From NCBI GenBank assembly GCA_964613665.1, contig CAZTIG010000002.1, positions 147,061 to 211,060 on the forward strand: a stretch of DNA of 64,000 nucleotides, written 5' to 3'. A model generated the notes under the pieces. It did not search any database and was not told the DNA's origin. It worked only from the letters and a program-made list of their open reading frames with translations. Made by a program: the position numbers and the translations under genes. Shown in pieces: positions 1 to 8,539 of this stretch. The stretch is from CAZQFV01 sp964613665 (lineage in GTDB: Bacteria > Chloroflexota > Chloroflexia > DTKN01). Position 1 is the first letter of the stretch. Every line of letters begins with the position of its first letter.

Positions 1-475
1 AGTCAAGGCGCTCGACAAAGGTCCGTTTGCTCAGCGCCATCATGATCAGGATCCGGCCGGCGTTGATGGCGATCTCGCAGGCGCCACCGCTGCCCGGCAG
101 CCGCACCTTGGGCTGGGCGTAGCCGCCGACGACCGTGGTGTTGAGGTTGCCGAAACGGTCCACCTGCGCCCCGGCCAGCAGGGCCACCTCCAGCCGGCCG
201 CCCTGCAGGTAGAGGCCGAAGAGGTCGGCCTGCGAGCAGACGGCCAGGGAGCCCGTGACCAGGCTGGGGTCGCCGATGGAGAGCGGCATGCGTGCCGGCC
301 GGGCGCCAAAGACGCCGCTCTCGTAGATCAGCTCCAGGTGCGGCGCCACCGTCCGGCGGGCCAGGTTGCAGGCGATGTTCGGCTGGCCCACGCCGACAAA
401 GACGGTGCGCACCCCGGCCAGGGCCCGCGCAGCGGTGACGATCATCATCTCGCCGGGAGTATACTCGGCTGGCAT
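1..475 (-). CDS. CoA-transferase family I, beta subunit (GctB-like), partial
   Basis: Second subunit of a glutaconate/3-oxoadipate-type CoA-transferase, which moves CoA between an acyl-CoA and a free carboxylate through a glutamyl-CoA thioester in the cytoplasm. About 158 residues are present and the C-terminus runs off the left edge. LIYESGVFGARP (residues 49-60) carries the ExG motif with candidate nucleophile Glu52, and GSGGAC starts near residue 128, matching the conserved GSGGA segment. The ATG start follows a GAGGAAGAG ribosome site. It is the last gene of a minus-strand run lrp - aminotransferase - alpha subunit - beta subunit, 71 bases after the alpha gene. Substrate is not readable from sequence; the aminotransferase next door suggests a dicarboxylic or branched acid derived from an amino acid. 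Confidence 0.85.
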   Translation of the reverse strand, partial: MPAEYTPGEMMIVTAARALAGVRTVFVGVGQPNIACNLARRTVAPHLELIYESGVFGARPARMPLSIGDPSLVTGSLAVCSQADLFGLYLQGGRLEVALLAGAQVDRFGNLNTTVVGGYAQPKVRLPGSGGACEIAINAGRILIMMALSKRTFVERLD

Positions 476-515
476 CTCTTCCTCACCTCATGGCGGTTGC
501 CTGTCACCTAATACC

Positions 516-554
516 ACAGGGACAGGTATCTGACAGGTAACAGGTGTCAGGTGT
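516..554. repeat. heptamer tract, CAGGTNN
   Basis: Units ACAGGGA, CAGGTAT, (CTGA slip), CAGGTAA, CAGGTGT, CAGGTGT sit head to tail with 7-base phase. The last unit contains the stop codon of the CoA-transferase alpha gene. Same style as other heptamer tracts in this window but with its own consensus. Confidence 0.7.
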
Positions 555-1458
555 ACTTCCCGTAGTTCACCCCCTGCGCCCAGGCCTCCCCCGGCCGCAG
601 CCGCTGCAGTACCTCGGGCCCCAGTTTGGCCACGTAGGCAGCGCGGTCGGGTAGGCCATAGACCCACTCCTCCAGCCAGGCCTGGGTGGATTCCTCGTCG
701 CGGCTGAGCTCATCCCAGCGCAGGTAGAAGGCGTTGTCACGGTCATAGTAGCCCTGCGCGTAGGAGGGATGCGCCCCAAAGGGCTCGTGAACCACGGCGT
801 CGACGATCAGGCCGGGGATCAGGGTGCGGTTGGGGTCGGCACGGACGACGGCCTCCTCCACGACCTCCTCGACGACGACGATGACGTGGCGCGAGGCAAA
901 GGCGGCCTCCTTCTGCACGCCCAGGAGCCCCCAGAGCTGGGTGTTGCCCTGGGCGTCGGCGCGCTGGGCATGGATGATGGCCACGTCGGGGTTCAGCGGT
1001 GGCACTACGGCGATGGGGCCATCTCCGTAGGGGCTCTCCACGGTGCGAATGCGCGGGTTGGCGGCCGGCATGTCGCTGCCGGCGTACGAGCGCAGGGGAA
1101 AAAAGGGTAGGCGGTAGGCGCCGGCCGTATAGCGGCCAACCATGCCGTAGTGGGAATACTCCTCGATCTCCAACGGCGGCCGGCCCTTCTCGACCGCCCG
1201 GCGGATGGCGTGCAGCGAGCCCACGCCGGGGTTGCCCAGGTAGGAAAAGATCAGCTTGCGGGCACAGCCGGCGGCGATCATCTGGTCGTAGAGCAGGTCA
1301 GGGGTCATGCGGCACAAGGTCAGGTCGCGCCGGCGCTGGCGGATGATCTCGTGGCCGGCGGCGAAGCAGATGCAGGCAGTAAAGCCTTCGATGGCAACCA
1401 CATCTCCATCGTGAACGTAGGCGGCGATGGCCTCATGCATGGTGGCGAGCTTGGTCAC
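547..1458 (-). CDS. CoA-transferase family I, alpha subunit (GctA-like)
   Basis: Alpha subunit partnering the beta subunit just downstream; the pair makes a cytoplasmic CoA-transferase of the glutaconate or 3-oxoacid type. The protein is 303 residues, close to the usual GctA length, with the family's N-terminal DGDVVAIEGF segment and a central IIHAQRADAQGNTQ stretch. An in-frame ATG lies 12 bases upstream at 1470, but it has no ribosome site. A clean GGAGG (1468-1464) sits five bases before the GTG at 1458, and actually overlaps that upstream ATG, so I chose the GTG. It lies 35 bases after the aminotransferase stop, consistent with one operon. Substrate unknown. Confidence 0.85.
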   Translation of the reverse strand: MTKLATMHEAIAAYVHDGDVVAIEGFTACICFAAGHEIIRQRRRDLTLCRMTPDLLYDQMIAAGCARKLIFSYLGNPGVGSLHAIRRAVEKGRPPLEIEEYSHYGMVGRYTAGAYRLPFFPLRSYAGSDMPAANPRIRTVESPYGDGPIAVVPPLNPDVAIIHAQRADAQGNTQLWGLLGVQKEAAFASRHVIVVVEEVVEEAVVRADPNRTLIPGLIVDAVVHEPFGAHPSYAQGYYDRDNAFYLRWDELSRDEESTQAWLEEWVYGLPDRAAYVAKLGPEVLQRLRPGEAWAQGVNYGKYT

Positions 1459-1493
1459 AGCGGCCTCCATTCTTCAGATTCGAATCTCGAGTC

Positions 1494-2864
1494 TCAAACC
1501 ACTCCCACCTCGCCTATCGCCTGGGCAAAGATCTCTACCGCGGTCTCCGCCTCCTGCTCGGAGACGGTCAGCGGCGGGGAGAAGCGCAAGCTGTTCGTCC
1601 CGCAGGGCAGCAGCAGCAGGCCGCGGCGGAAGCAGGCCTGCAGGACCGCTTCCGTCTCCTCGACCGCCCGGGTCCTGGTTCCCTTGTCCTTGACCAGCTC
1701 CACCCCGATCATCAGCCCCAGGCCGCGCACGTCGCCGATGAGGTGGCTCTCGGCGGCCAGCTCGCGCAGCCGCCCCATGAGGTGGCCGCCCACGCGGGCG
1801 GCGTTCTCCATCAGCCGCTCCTCCTCGATCACGTCCAGGGTGGCCTCGGCGGCAGCGCAGGAGACCGGGTTGCCGCCGAAGGTGCTGCCGTGGGCCCCCT
1901 CCGGCCAGCTCATCAGCTCGGCCCGGGCGATCATCGCCGAGAGGGGCATGCCCGAGGCCAGCGCCTTGGCCGCGCAGACGATGTCGGGCTCGACGTCCCA
2001 GTGCTCGATGGCAAAGAGCCGGCCGGTGCGCCCCATCCCCGACTGGACCTCGTCATCCACCAGCAGGATGCCATGGCGGTCGCACAGGGAGCGCAGCCGC
2101 TCCAGCCAGCCTGGCGGCGGGACGATGTAGCCGCCCTCGCCCTGCACCGGCTCGACGAAGACGGCCGCCACTTCGTCGGGGGCGATGGACTGGGCAAAGA
2201 GCACCTGCTCGATATAGTCGACGCAGGCCAGGTTGCAGGAGGGATAGGTGAGGTTGTAGGAGCAACGGTAGCAGTAGGCGTACGGAACGTGGGTGATGCC
2301 GGCCAGCAGCGGCCCAAAGCCCTGGTGGTAGGCCGGCTTGCTGGCCGTCAGCGAGACGGCCCCCATCGTCCGGCCGTGGAAAGCACCGAAAAAGGCCAGG
2401 AGCTGCGGCCGGCCGGTGTAGTAGCGGGCCAGCTTCAGAGCCGCCTCGACCGCCTCGGCCCCGGAGTTGCCCAGAAAGACCTTCTTCGGCGACGACCCGG
2501 GCGCCAGGCGCGCCAGCCGCTCGGCCAGGTCGACGTAGCGGGTGTCGTAGAAATCGGCCCCGCAGATGTGGAGGAGCCGGGCGGCCTGCTCCTGGATTGC
2601 CGCCACCACCCGCGGGTGGCAGTGCCCCGTGGAGCAGACGGCGATCCCGGCGGCAAAGTCCAGGAAGCGGTTCCCGTCCACGTCCTCGACGACGGCACCT
2701 TGGGCCCGCCGCACCACCAGCGGGTAGGCGTGCGGCAGCGACGGCGTCACGCAGCGGTCGCTGCGCCCGACCACGGCGCGGGCCCGCGGCCCGGGTAGCT
2801 CGGTGACCAGATGCGGCGCCTCCGGGGACGCCTGCCCGGCCTTTTCCTGTACAGGAGAACTCAT
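1494..2864 (-). CDS. PLP-dependent class III aminotransferase
   Basis: Cytoplasmic aminotransferase of the 4-aminobutyrate/acetylornithine group (fold type I), moving an omega- or alpha-amino group to a 2-oxoacid. At 456 residues it is normal length. Visible motifs: GNSGAEAVEAALKLAR for the PLP phosphate, the Asp in LLVDDEVQSGMGRTG that binds the pyridine nitrogen, and AAKALASGMPL with the Schiff-base lysine. A cysteine-rich insert, YCYRCSYNLTYPSCNLAC, follows the GITHVPYAY segment; I know this insert from thermophile and Chloroflexota members and it may bind a metal or be structural. Start ATG has GGGAGG five bases upstream. It sits between lrp and the CoA-transferase genes, so it probably deaminates an amino acid whose carbon skeleton is then activated by CoA transfer. 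The substrate could be lysine, ornithine or GABA. Confidence 0.9.
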   Translation of the reverse strand: MSSPVQEKAGQASPEAPHLVTELPGPRARAVVGRSDRCVTPSLPHAYPLVVRRAQGAVVEDVDGNRFLDFAAGIAVCSTGHCHPRVVAAIQEQAARLLHICGADFYDTRYVDLAERLARLAPGSSPKKVFLGNSGAEAVEAALKLARYYTGRPQLLAFFGAFHGRTMGAVSLTASKPAYHQGFGPLLAGITHVPYAYCYRCSYNLTYPSCNLACVDYIEQVLFAQSIAPDEVAAVFVEPVQGEGGYIVPPPGWLERLRSLCDRHGILLVDDEVQSGMGRTGRLFAIEHWDVEPDIVCAAKALASGMPLSAMIARAELMSWPEGAHGSTFGGNPVSCAAAEATLDVIEEERLMENAARVGGHLMGRLRELAAESHLIGDVRGLGLMIGVELVKDKGTRTRAVEETEAVLQACFRRGLLLLPCGTNSLRFSPPLTVSEQEAETAVEIFAQAIGEVGVV

Positions 2865-2899
2865 GGCTGACCTCCCACGAACCCTGCCCGCGGGACCTC

Positions 2900-3376
2900 T
2901 TACGGAGCGGCCTTTGTGTCCTCACCCTCCCCGGCATAGGGCGACCAGCGGTAGCTCAGCTTGAAGCTGCGCGCGACCATCAGCGCCTCGGTCGTGCGCA
3001 CGCCGGGGACACGGTGAATCTGGTGCAGGATCAGCTCGCTCAGGTGCAGCAGGTCGCGGCAAAAGACCTCCACCATCAGGTCCCAGGAGCCCAACGTCAT
3101 GACCAGGTAGCTGACCTCGGGGAGGTCGGCGATCGCCTGGGCGACCTGCTCCACGCGGCCCGGCTCGACCTCGATGGCCACCAGCGCCGGCGCATGAAAG
3201 CCCAGCGCAGAGGGATCCACGATCCCCACGGTGCGGACGATGCCCTGGGCGGCCAACTGGCGGTAGCGGCTGCGGATGGTCGTCTCGGACACGCCGGCCT
3301 TCTTGGCGATGTCGGTGAACGGCGCCCGCCCGTCTTCCTGGAGTGTCTGCAAGATCAGGCGGTCCAGCTCATCCAT
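2900..3376 (-). CDS. Lrp/AsnC family transcriptional regulator
   Basis: Feast/famine regulator of 158 residues: an N-terminal winged helix (LDRLILQTLQEDGRAPFTDIAKKAG then VSETTIRSRYRQL as recognition helix, about residues 4-45) and a C-terminal RAM ligand-binding domain ending in VARSFKLSYRWSPY. Members bind amino acids and act as octamers. GGAGGAGG lies five bases before the ATG. Its promoter (3470-3498) is back to back with that of mttB1 (3528-3556), so it is well placed to control both arms: the aminotransferase/CoA-transferase operon behind it and the methyltransferase operon opposite. The effector is not known. Confidence 0.92.
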   Translation of the reverse strand: MDELDRLILQTLQEDGRAPFTDIAKKAGVSETTIRSRYRQLAAQGIVRTVGIVDPSALGFHAPALVAIEVEPGRVEQVAQAIADLPEVSYLVMTLGSWDLMVEVFCRDLLHLSELILHQIHRVPGVRTTEALMVARSFKLSYRWSPYAGEGEDTKAAP

Positions 3377-3469
3377 GGAACCTCCTCCGGCCCCAATGGC
3401 CGAGGACGAAGGACCAAAGGCCTATGACCAGTGCAGCATGGCCGAATTGGATATCGATGCTTACTCCCT

Positions 3470-3498
3470 ATTCTACCACAGTGTTCGCATTGCTGCAA
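3470..3498 (-). promoter_or_regulatory. sigma-70 type promoter of the lrp operon
   Basis: Read on the minus strand: TTGCAG (3498-3493), 17 bases, TAGAAT (3475-3470), preceded by TGG to give an extended -10. It drives lrp and the three genes behind it. Confidence 0.75.
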
Positions 3499-3527
3499 CT
3501 CTCTAGCCTTGAATTTCAGCGTCAGAC

Positions 3528-3556
3528 TTGACATCTGCGACGAATTATGATATGCT
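3528..3556 (+). promoter_or_regulatory. sigma-70 type promoter of mttB1
   Basis: TTGACA (3528-3533), 17 bases, TATGCT (3551-3556) with TGa before the -10. Transcription would start near 3563, giving a leader of about 100 bases that contains a 14-mer repeat. Its -35 is about 30 bases from the -35 of the divergent lrp promoter. Confidence 0.8.
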
Positions 3557-3589
3557 GGGCCCAGGTGCGCCTTGGGTCTTTCGCTCATC

Positions 3590-3645
3590 CGTCCCTGGTC
3601 CACCAACCCTGGTCCGTCGTCCTTGGTCCTTCGTGCCTGGTTCAC
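3590..3645. repeat. 14-mer (2 x 7) tandem repeat, CGTCCTTGGTCCNT
   Basis: Four consecutive 14-base units (3590, 3604, 3618, 3632), all variants of CGTCCTTGGTCCAT. The same 14-mer recurs at 27629-27670 and 29712-29725. It lies in the leader of mttB1. Confidence 0.85.
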
Positions 3646-3660
3646 CGCCAGGAGAGCGCC

Positions 3661-5103
3661 ATGTCCGGTCCGATTGCTGCCATCGCCAATCCCCGCCTGC
3701 GCCTGGAGATCCTCTCGCCGGAGGACATTCGGCGCATCCATGCCGCCACCCTGGAGGTCATCGCCACGGTCGGGGTGCGTTTCCCCTCGGCCCGGGCGCT
3801 GGACCTGTGGGCGGCCCATGGTGCCCAGGTGGAGCGGGAGACGAGCATCGTCCGGGTCCCCGCGGCCGTCATCGAGGAGGCCCTGCGTGCGGCCCCGCCC
3901 GTCTACACGCTGGCCGCGCGAGACCCGGGCCAGGACCTGCCGCTGGACGGCAACCACGTCTACGTCGGCACCGACGGCTGCGGTGTGGAGGTCATCGACA
4001 TGGAGAACGCCAAGCGGCGGCGCTCGAGGCTGCAGGACGTGGCCGACATCGCCCGCGTGGCCGACGCGTTGCCGGAGGTGGCCTTTCACTGGGTACCGGT
4101 CTCGGCCCAGGACTGCCCGGCGGAGACGCGCAGCCTGCACGAGATCCGCGCCATCTGGGGCAACTCGACCAAGCACGTGCAGACGGAGAGCATCTACTCG
4201 GCGCGCGAGGCCCGCGCCGCCGTGGAGATGGCCGCGGCCATTGCCGGGGGACGGGAGATGCTGCGCCGGCGCCCGGTGCTGTCGATCATGGAGTGCACAG
4301 CCTCGCCGCTGGGGCAGGATGGCGGCAGCATCGAGGCGGCGCTGGTGGCCGCCGAAGCCGGCCTGCCGGTGGGCTTCATGACCATGGCCTCCTGCGCCTC
4401 CACGGGGCCGGCAACGATGGCCGGCAACCTGGTCGTCGGCAACGCCGAGGTGTTGAGCGCGCTGGCCCTGATCGAGCTGACCTACCCGGGCGCGCCGGTC
4501 TACTATGCCGCCGCGCAGACGGCCATGGACCTGCGCACGGGGGCCTATACGGGCGGTGGACCGGAGGATTTCCTCTTCGGTGCGGCGACGAACGTGCTGG
4601 CCGATTTCTACAACATCCCGCTCTCCATGGGTTCCTTCGCCACGGGGGCCAAGGAGCCGAACTGGCAGGCCGGCCTGGAGAACGGTCTCTCCACGCTGAT
4701 GGCCTCGCTGACCATGTCGGACATGCTTCTGGGTGTGGGCCTGATACACGGCAGCCGCATCTGGTCGTTCGAGCAGATGCTACTGGACTGCGAGATCTTC
4801 AGCATCGTCCGCCAGGTCATGGCCGGCATCGTCGTCGATGAGGAGACGCTGGCCCTGGAGGCCATCCGCGCCGTGGGGCCGGCCGGCAACTTCCTGACGC
4901 AGAAGCACACCCTGAAGCACATGCGCGACCTGTGGGTGCCGCGCTTCCTGGACCGCCGGCCCTACGAGGTCTGGGAGGTCCAGGGCGGCGGCGCCCGCGA
5001 GTGGGCCGCGGAGCGGGCCCGCCAGATCCTGGCGACGCACCGGCCCGAGCCACTGGACGAGCGCCTGGCCGCGGAGCTGGACCGCATCGTGGCCACGGCC
5101 TAA
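3661..5103 (+). CDS. MttB-family (COG5598) methyltransferase without pyrrolysine
   Basis: Trimethylamine methyltransferase-like protein, 480 residues, usual length for MttB. Known relatives move a methyl group from a quaternary or tertiary amine to a corrinoid protein; those lacking pyrrolysine, as here, include glycine-betaine methyltransferases. The frame is open to a TAA with no internal amber codon. N-terminal ILSPEDIRRIHAATLEVIATVGV is the family opening. An upstream in-frame ATG (3547) overlaps the promoter -10, so I chose ATG 3661, which has GGAG at a good distance. No cognate corrinoid protein (MttC) or RamA activator is visible in the window, so the acceptor is unknown. It leads the plus-strand operon with two amidohydrolases and a second MttB. 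Confidence 0.85.
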   Translation: MSGPIAAIANPRLRLEILSPEDIRRIHAATLEVIATVGVRFPSARALDLWAAHGAQVERETSIVRVPAAVIEEALRAAPPVYTLAARDPGQDLPLDGNHVYVGTDGCGVEVIDMENAKRRRSRLQDVADIARVADALPEVAFHWVPVSAQDCPAETRSLHEIRAIWGNSTKHVQTESIYSAREARAAVEMAAAIAGGREMLRRRPVLSIMECTASPLGQDGGSIEAALVAAEAGLPVGFMTMASCASTGPATMAGNLVVGNAEVLSALALIELTYPGAPVYYAAAQTAMDLRTGAYTGGGPEDFLFGAATNVLADFYNIPLSMGSFATGAKEPNWQAGLENGLSTLMASLTMSDMLLGVGLIHGSRIWSFEQMLLDCEIFSIVRQVMAGIVVDEETLALEAIRAVGPAGNFLTQKHTLKHMRDLWVPRFLDRRPYEVWEVQGGGAREWAAERARQILATHRPEPLDERLAAELDRIVATA

Positions 5104-5106
5104 TGG

Positions 5107-5141
5107 TCTCACGTTTTCACGCTTCACGTTCTCACGCTTCG
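5107..5141. repeat. CACG repeat phased at 7-8 bases
   Basis: Four CACG cores separated by 8, 7 and 8 bases in the 49-base spacer between mttB1 and the deacylase. Irregular member of the heptamer class. Confidence 0.5.
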
Positions 5142-5152
5142 GAGCCGACGAG

Positions 5153-6820
5153 ATGGACACGCAGCAGCTCGACCTCGTTCTCGCCAACGGCCGCATCGTC
5201 GACGGCTGCGGCAACCCCTGGTACTGGGGCGACGTGGGCCTCCGCCGCGGGCGCATCGCCGCCATCGCCCCGGCCGGCACGCTGCGCGCGGCCCGCGTCA
5301 TCGCCGCGGACGGCCGCTTCGTCGCCCCCGGCTTCATCGACGTGCACACCCACTCCGACCTCTCCATCCTGGTCAACCGCCGCGCCGAGAGCATGGTCCG
5401 CCAGGGAGTCACCACCAACGTCATCGGCAACTGCGGCATGGCCGCCGCGCCGGTGACGGACGAGCACCTGGCCGAGATACGCCACTTCTGGGAGGAAATT
5501 GCCTCCGCCCCGGGAGTGACCTGGCGCTGGCGGACCTTTGAGCAGTACCTGCGCACGCTGCAGCGCGGAGGGCTGGGCATCCACGTGGCCGCGTTGGCCG
5601 GCCATTCCGCTCTGCGCATCGCCGTTATGGGCTATGCCGAGCGCCAGCCGACGGCGGCGGAACTGGCGCAGATGGAGGCGCTCCTGGAAGAGGCGCTGGC
5701 AGCCGGCGCCTTTGGCATGTCCACCGGCCTGGTCTACCCGCCGGGCTGCTTCGCCGACACCGCCGAGATCGTGGCCCTCTGCCGCGTGGTGGCCCGCTAC
5801 CGGGGCCTGTACACCTCGCACATCCGCGGTGAGCGCGAGACGATCCTGGAGGCGGTAGCCGAGGCCATCGAGATCGGCCGACAGGCCGGCGTGCCGGTGC
5901 AGGTTTCGCACAACGCCCCCAAGTACGGCGCGCCGTGCGACGCCCGGGCCAACCTGCGCCTGGTGGAGGAGGCCCGCGCCCGCGGCCAGGATGTGACGGT
6001 GGACAACGACGTGCACACCGACCTGGGGCCGGCCCTCGTGGGCGCCCTGCCCCAGCACCTCCACGGCCTCGACAGCGCCGAGGTCTGCGCCCTGCTCGAG
6101 GACACGGAGGCCCGCCAGCGCATCCGCGCCGAGATCGTCGGCGACCGCAGGCCGGCCTTCGGCCCGGCCGGCCTGCTCCGCCACGGCCAGTGGCAGCGCA
6201 TCACCATCCTGCACGCCCCGTCCACCCCCGCCGCCGTCGGCCAGACCGTCGCCGCCCTGGCCCAGGCCAGTGGGCAGGACCCCTTTGACACCTACTTCGA
6301 CCTGATCGTGGCCAACGGCGACGCCGCCGCCGCCATCTTCGACTATATCGACGAGGAGAACATCCGCCTGCTCCTGCAGCATCCCGCGGTGATGATCTGC
6401 TCCGACGGCCAGGTGCTGGCCCCCTACGGCTTCCTGGGCGACCCTCCGCCGTACAACCCCTGCTCCTACGGCGAGTTCCCCGGCGTGCTGGAGCGCTACG
6501 TGCGCGACAACCCGGTGCTGACACTGGAGCAGGCTGTCCGCAAGATGACTTCCTTCCCGGCACAGCGCTTCGGGCTGCACGATCGCGGCGTTCTGCGGCC
6601 CGGCGCTTGGGCCGACATCGTCGTCTTCGACCTGGCCCGCATCCGCGACCGGGCCACCAACCTCTACCCGCACAGCTACCCGTTCCAGAACTATCCCCAC
6701 CAGTACCCCGAGGGGATCGATTACGTCCTGGTCAACGGCGACCTGGTGGTCGACGGCGCCGAGCATACCGGAGCGTTGCCGGGCCGCGTGCTCCGGCAAC
6801 GCTATAGATCCGGGACGTAG
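5153..6820 (+). CDS. N-acyl-D-amino-acid deacylase (D-aminoacylase family amidohydrolase)
   Basis: Zinc amidohydrolase of 555 residues that releases a carboxylate from N-acyl-D-amino acids or similar amides. The first metal site is FIDVHTHSDLS (residues ~64-74), followed by GVTTNVIGNCGMA with the family's metal-binding Cys. HIRGERETILEAVAEAIE and VQVSHNAPKYG give later ligands, and MICSDGQVLAPYG the catalytic Asp. A C-terminal small beta domain (GVLRPGAWADIVVFD) completes the family fold. ATG 5153 has GGAG eight bases upstream. It follows mttB1 by 49 bases and probably shares its transcript. Substrate might be an N-acylated product linked to the methyltransferases; the sequence does not tell. 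Confidence 0.85.
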   Translation: MDTQQLDLVLANGRIVDGCGNPWYWGDVGLRRGRIAAIAPAGTLRAARVIAADGRFVAPGFIDVHTHSDLSILVNRRAESMVRQGVTTNVIGNCGMAAAPVTDEHLAEIRHFWEEIASAPGVTWRWRTFEQYLRTLQRGGLGIHVAALAGHSALRIAVMGYAERQPTAAELAQMEALLEEALAAGAFGMSTGLVYPPGCFADTAEIVALCRVVARYRGLYTSHIRGERETILEAVAEAIEIGRQAGVPVQVSHNAPKYGAPCDARANLRLVEEARARGQDVTVDNDVHTDLGPALVGALPQHLHGLDSAEVCALLEDTEARQRIRAEIVGDRRPAFGPAGLLRHGQWQRITILHAPSTPAAVGQTVAALAQASGQDPFDTYFDLIVANGDAAAAIFDYIDEENIRLLLQHPAVMICSDGQVLAPYGFLGDPPPYNPCSYGEFPGVLERYVRDNPVLTLEQAVRKMTSFPAQRFGLHDRGVLRPGAWADIVVFDLARIRDRATNLYPHSYPFQNYPHQYPEGIDYVLVNGDLVVDGAEHTGALPGRVLRQRYRSGT

Positions 6821-7005
6821 CCGGCCGCTGCGCGCCACGCCCTCACCAAGACATCGCTCAAACCCAAGGGGCGGCAACGGCCCGCAGGCGACCGGTCTGC
6901 CACGGCAGGCCGCCGGCAACTGCCGGCCATGCGGCGCTCCCGCCGCGGCCTCGCACCAGCCCACTGCGTACGTCGGCAGCGAAATCTATCGAAAGGAGGT
7001 GACTG

Positions 7006-8217
7006 ATGGCTGCCAACCCGATGCTCTTTTTCAAGGTCCACGGCACCCACCGCGAGGTGGGGCAGCAGATCGGCGAACACCTGAAACCGCAACTGCACCG
7101 CGTGGTCGCCTGGATGCGGTCCGCCTTGCCGCCGGGGGTGACCTGGGACGACATGCTGCTCAAGGGCCGGCTCTGCCTGACCCACAGCCGCAGCGTCTAC
7201 CCTCAGTACGTCGAGGAGCTGGAAGGCATCGCCGAGGGCTGCGACCTGCCCTTTGACGAGCTGTTCCTGTCGCTGTGCGAGGAGCTGTGGGAGACAGCGG
7301 CCTGGCCGGGGACCTCGACCCCGCCCACGCAGCTTGCGGCCATGCTGACCGGCACCTCGCCCCTCCTGCGCGGCTGCACCGACTTTGCCGCACGGGGCGA
7401 GGCCACGGCGGATGGCTCCACCCTCGTCGCCCACACCAACGATACCTCGCCGGAGGCGGAGGACTACCTGGCCATCCTGCAGGTGCAGGCCGGGGATGAG
7501 CCCGAGTTCCTGGGTGTGACGATCGGCGGTCTCGGCTTCAGCGCTGGCTTCAACGCCGCCGGCATCAGCATGACCGGCAACGCCGTCTCCTGCCGGGACA
7601 TCCGCCCGGGCGTGCCGCGCCTGCTGATGGCCCGCGCCATCCTGGGAGCAACGCGCATGGGCCGGGCCCTGAACGCCTGCCTGATCCCGCTGCGGGCCTC
7701 GAACTACAACAACGTCATCGCCGACACCAACGGCGAGATCTACAGCATGGAGGGGTCGGCTACCGACTGCGAGCCGATCTACTGCCGCGACAACATCCTG
7801 GTCCACTCCAACCACTACGTCAGCTGGCCCATGCGGCCATTCGAGGCCAACCCGCACCTGATCGGCAACTCCATCTTTCGCTACCACCGCGGGCAGCGCC
7901 TGCTGCGCGAGAACTACGGCCACCTGTCGCCCGAGGTCATGCGAAAAGTGCTGGCCGATCACGCCAACTACCCGGGCTCGATCTGCAAGCACGACATGGC
8001 CTCCACGACGGTCTTTAGCATCATCATCAACCTGAATGAGCGGCGGGCCTGGATCGGGCGGGGCCGGCCTTGCCAGACGACCTACTACGACTACACCCTG
8101 GAGCCCTGGAGCCCGCCCAAGGGCTGGCCCCGCGAGGAGCCGCCGACGAAGCTGCGTCCGCCTGCAGGCAAGCCGCGCGCGGCGACGACAACCGCCAGGA
8201 GCAAAGGAGCGAGGTAA
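7006..8217 (+). CDS. C45 family acyltransferase/hydrolase (isopenicillin N acyltransferase-like, Ntn-hydrolase)
   Basis: N-terminal nucleophile hydrolase of 403 residues. The family is made as a precursor that cleaves itself before a cysteine, which then acts on amide bonds (acyl transfer or hydrolysis). GCTDF near residue 124 supplies the Gly-Cys cleavage site; the mature chain then shows LVAHTNDTSPEAEDYL and FSAGFNAAGISMTGN, typical of the group. A perfect AAGGAGGTGA ribosome site precedes the ATG. It stands between an N-acyl-amino-acid deacylase and an M20 amidohydrolase, so three unrelated amide hydrolases share this operon. A strong hairpin terminator follows. No signal peptide is visible, so it is probably cytoplasmic. 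Confidence 0.82.
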   Translation: MAANPMLFFKVHGTHREVGQQIGEHLKPQLHRVVAWMRSALPPGVTWDDMLLKGRLCLTHSRSVYPQYVEELEGIAEGCDLPFDELFLSLCEELWETAAWPGTSTPPTQLAAMLTGTSPLLRGCTDFAARGEATADGSTLVAHTNDTSPEAEDYLAILQVQAGDEPEFLGVTIGGLGFSAGFNAAGISMTGNAVSCRDIRPGVPRLLMARAILGATRMGRALNACLIPLRASNYNNVIADTNGEIYSMEGSATDCEPIYCRDNILVHSNHYVSWPMRPFEANPHLIGNSIFRYHRGQRLLRENYGHLSPEVMRKVLADHANYPGSICKHDMASTTVFSIIINLNERRAWIGRGRPCQTTYYDYTLEPWSPPKGWPREEPPTKLRPPAGKPRAATTTARSKGAR

Positions 8218-8237
8218 CATGGACCCCTACGCGTGAC

Positions 8238-8271
8238 CTGCCCCCACCCAAGAGCGGTGGGGGCAGCCGTT
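8238..8271 (+). terminator. intrinsic-type hairpin after the C45 gene
   Basis: Perfect 11-bp stem CTGCCCCCACC / GGTGGGGGCAG with a 7-base loop, followed by CCGTTT. The T run is short, so efficiency is uncertain. Confidence 0.65.
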
Positions 8272-8290
8272 TCATGGGCCGGGGAGCGAC

Positions 8291-8319
8291 TTGACAGAAC
8301 GGCCCATATCTGCCATACT
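8291..8319 (+). promoter_or_regulatory. sigma-70 type promoter upstream of mttB2
   Basis: TTGACA (8291-8296), 17 bases, CATACT (8314-8319) with TGc extension. Predicted leader is about 215 bases and includes repeat element copy 1. Confidence 0.7.
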
Positions 8320-8360
8320 ACGCGCCGTCGCCGGCCGATCTCGTCTGTACCACACGGCGT

Positions 8361-8500
8361 TCGCGGGGTGGCGGCCGTGCACAGCGGATGGCAAGTGCCC
8401 GGCCAGCGTGCAGTGCGGCACGGCCGTACCACTGCTACCCCCTGAATATGCGGCGTCGTGCCGTTACCGGAGCCGGGCACTTGCCGGTCAAGGCCCGCGA
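8361..8500 (+). repeat. 142-nt nested inverted-repeat element, copy 1
   Basis: Outer arms TCGCGGG (8361-8367) / CCCGCGA (8494-8500); main arms GGCAAGTGCCCGGC (8390-8403) / GCCGGGCACTTGCC (8472-8485), 14 bp perfect with 68 bases between; an inner stem GCGGCACG / CGTGCCGT inside that loop. Ends 40 bases before the mttB2 start. Confidence 0.85.
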
Positions 8501-8539
8501 TTTGGATGCGGCCGTGTCTGTACCCGGAGGAGTGTCGCC

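Larger units (their letters stand above)
8218..8539. other. gene-free interval: terminator, promoter, repeat element
   Basis: Holds, in order, the terminator after the C45 gene, a strong plus-strand promoter, copy 1 of the 142-base inverted-repeat element, and a GGAGG ribosome site for mttB2. In this copy the element lies downstream of the promoter and so would be transcribed as leader RNA. Confidence 0.7.

Noticed and set aside
516..554. CRISPR-like repeats in the spacers
   Set aside because: Units are only 7-8 bases, directly adjacent, without spacers of constant length and without cas genes.
8219..8236. Five-codon open frame (MDPYA) after the C45 gene, with AGGAG-like sequence before it
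   Set aside because: Too short to judge, and the purine-rich stretch is part of the C45 coding end; no sign of attenuation features.
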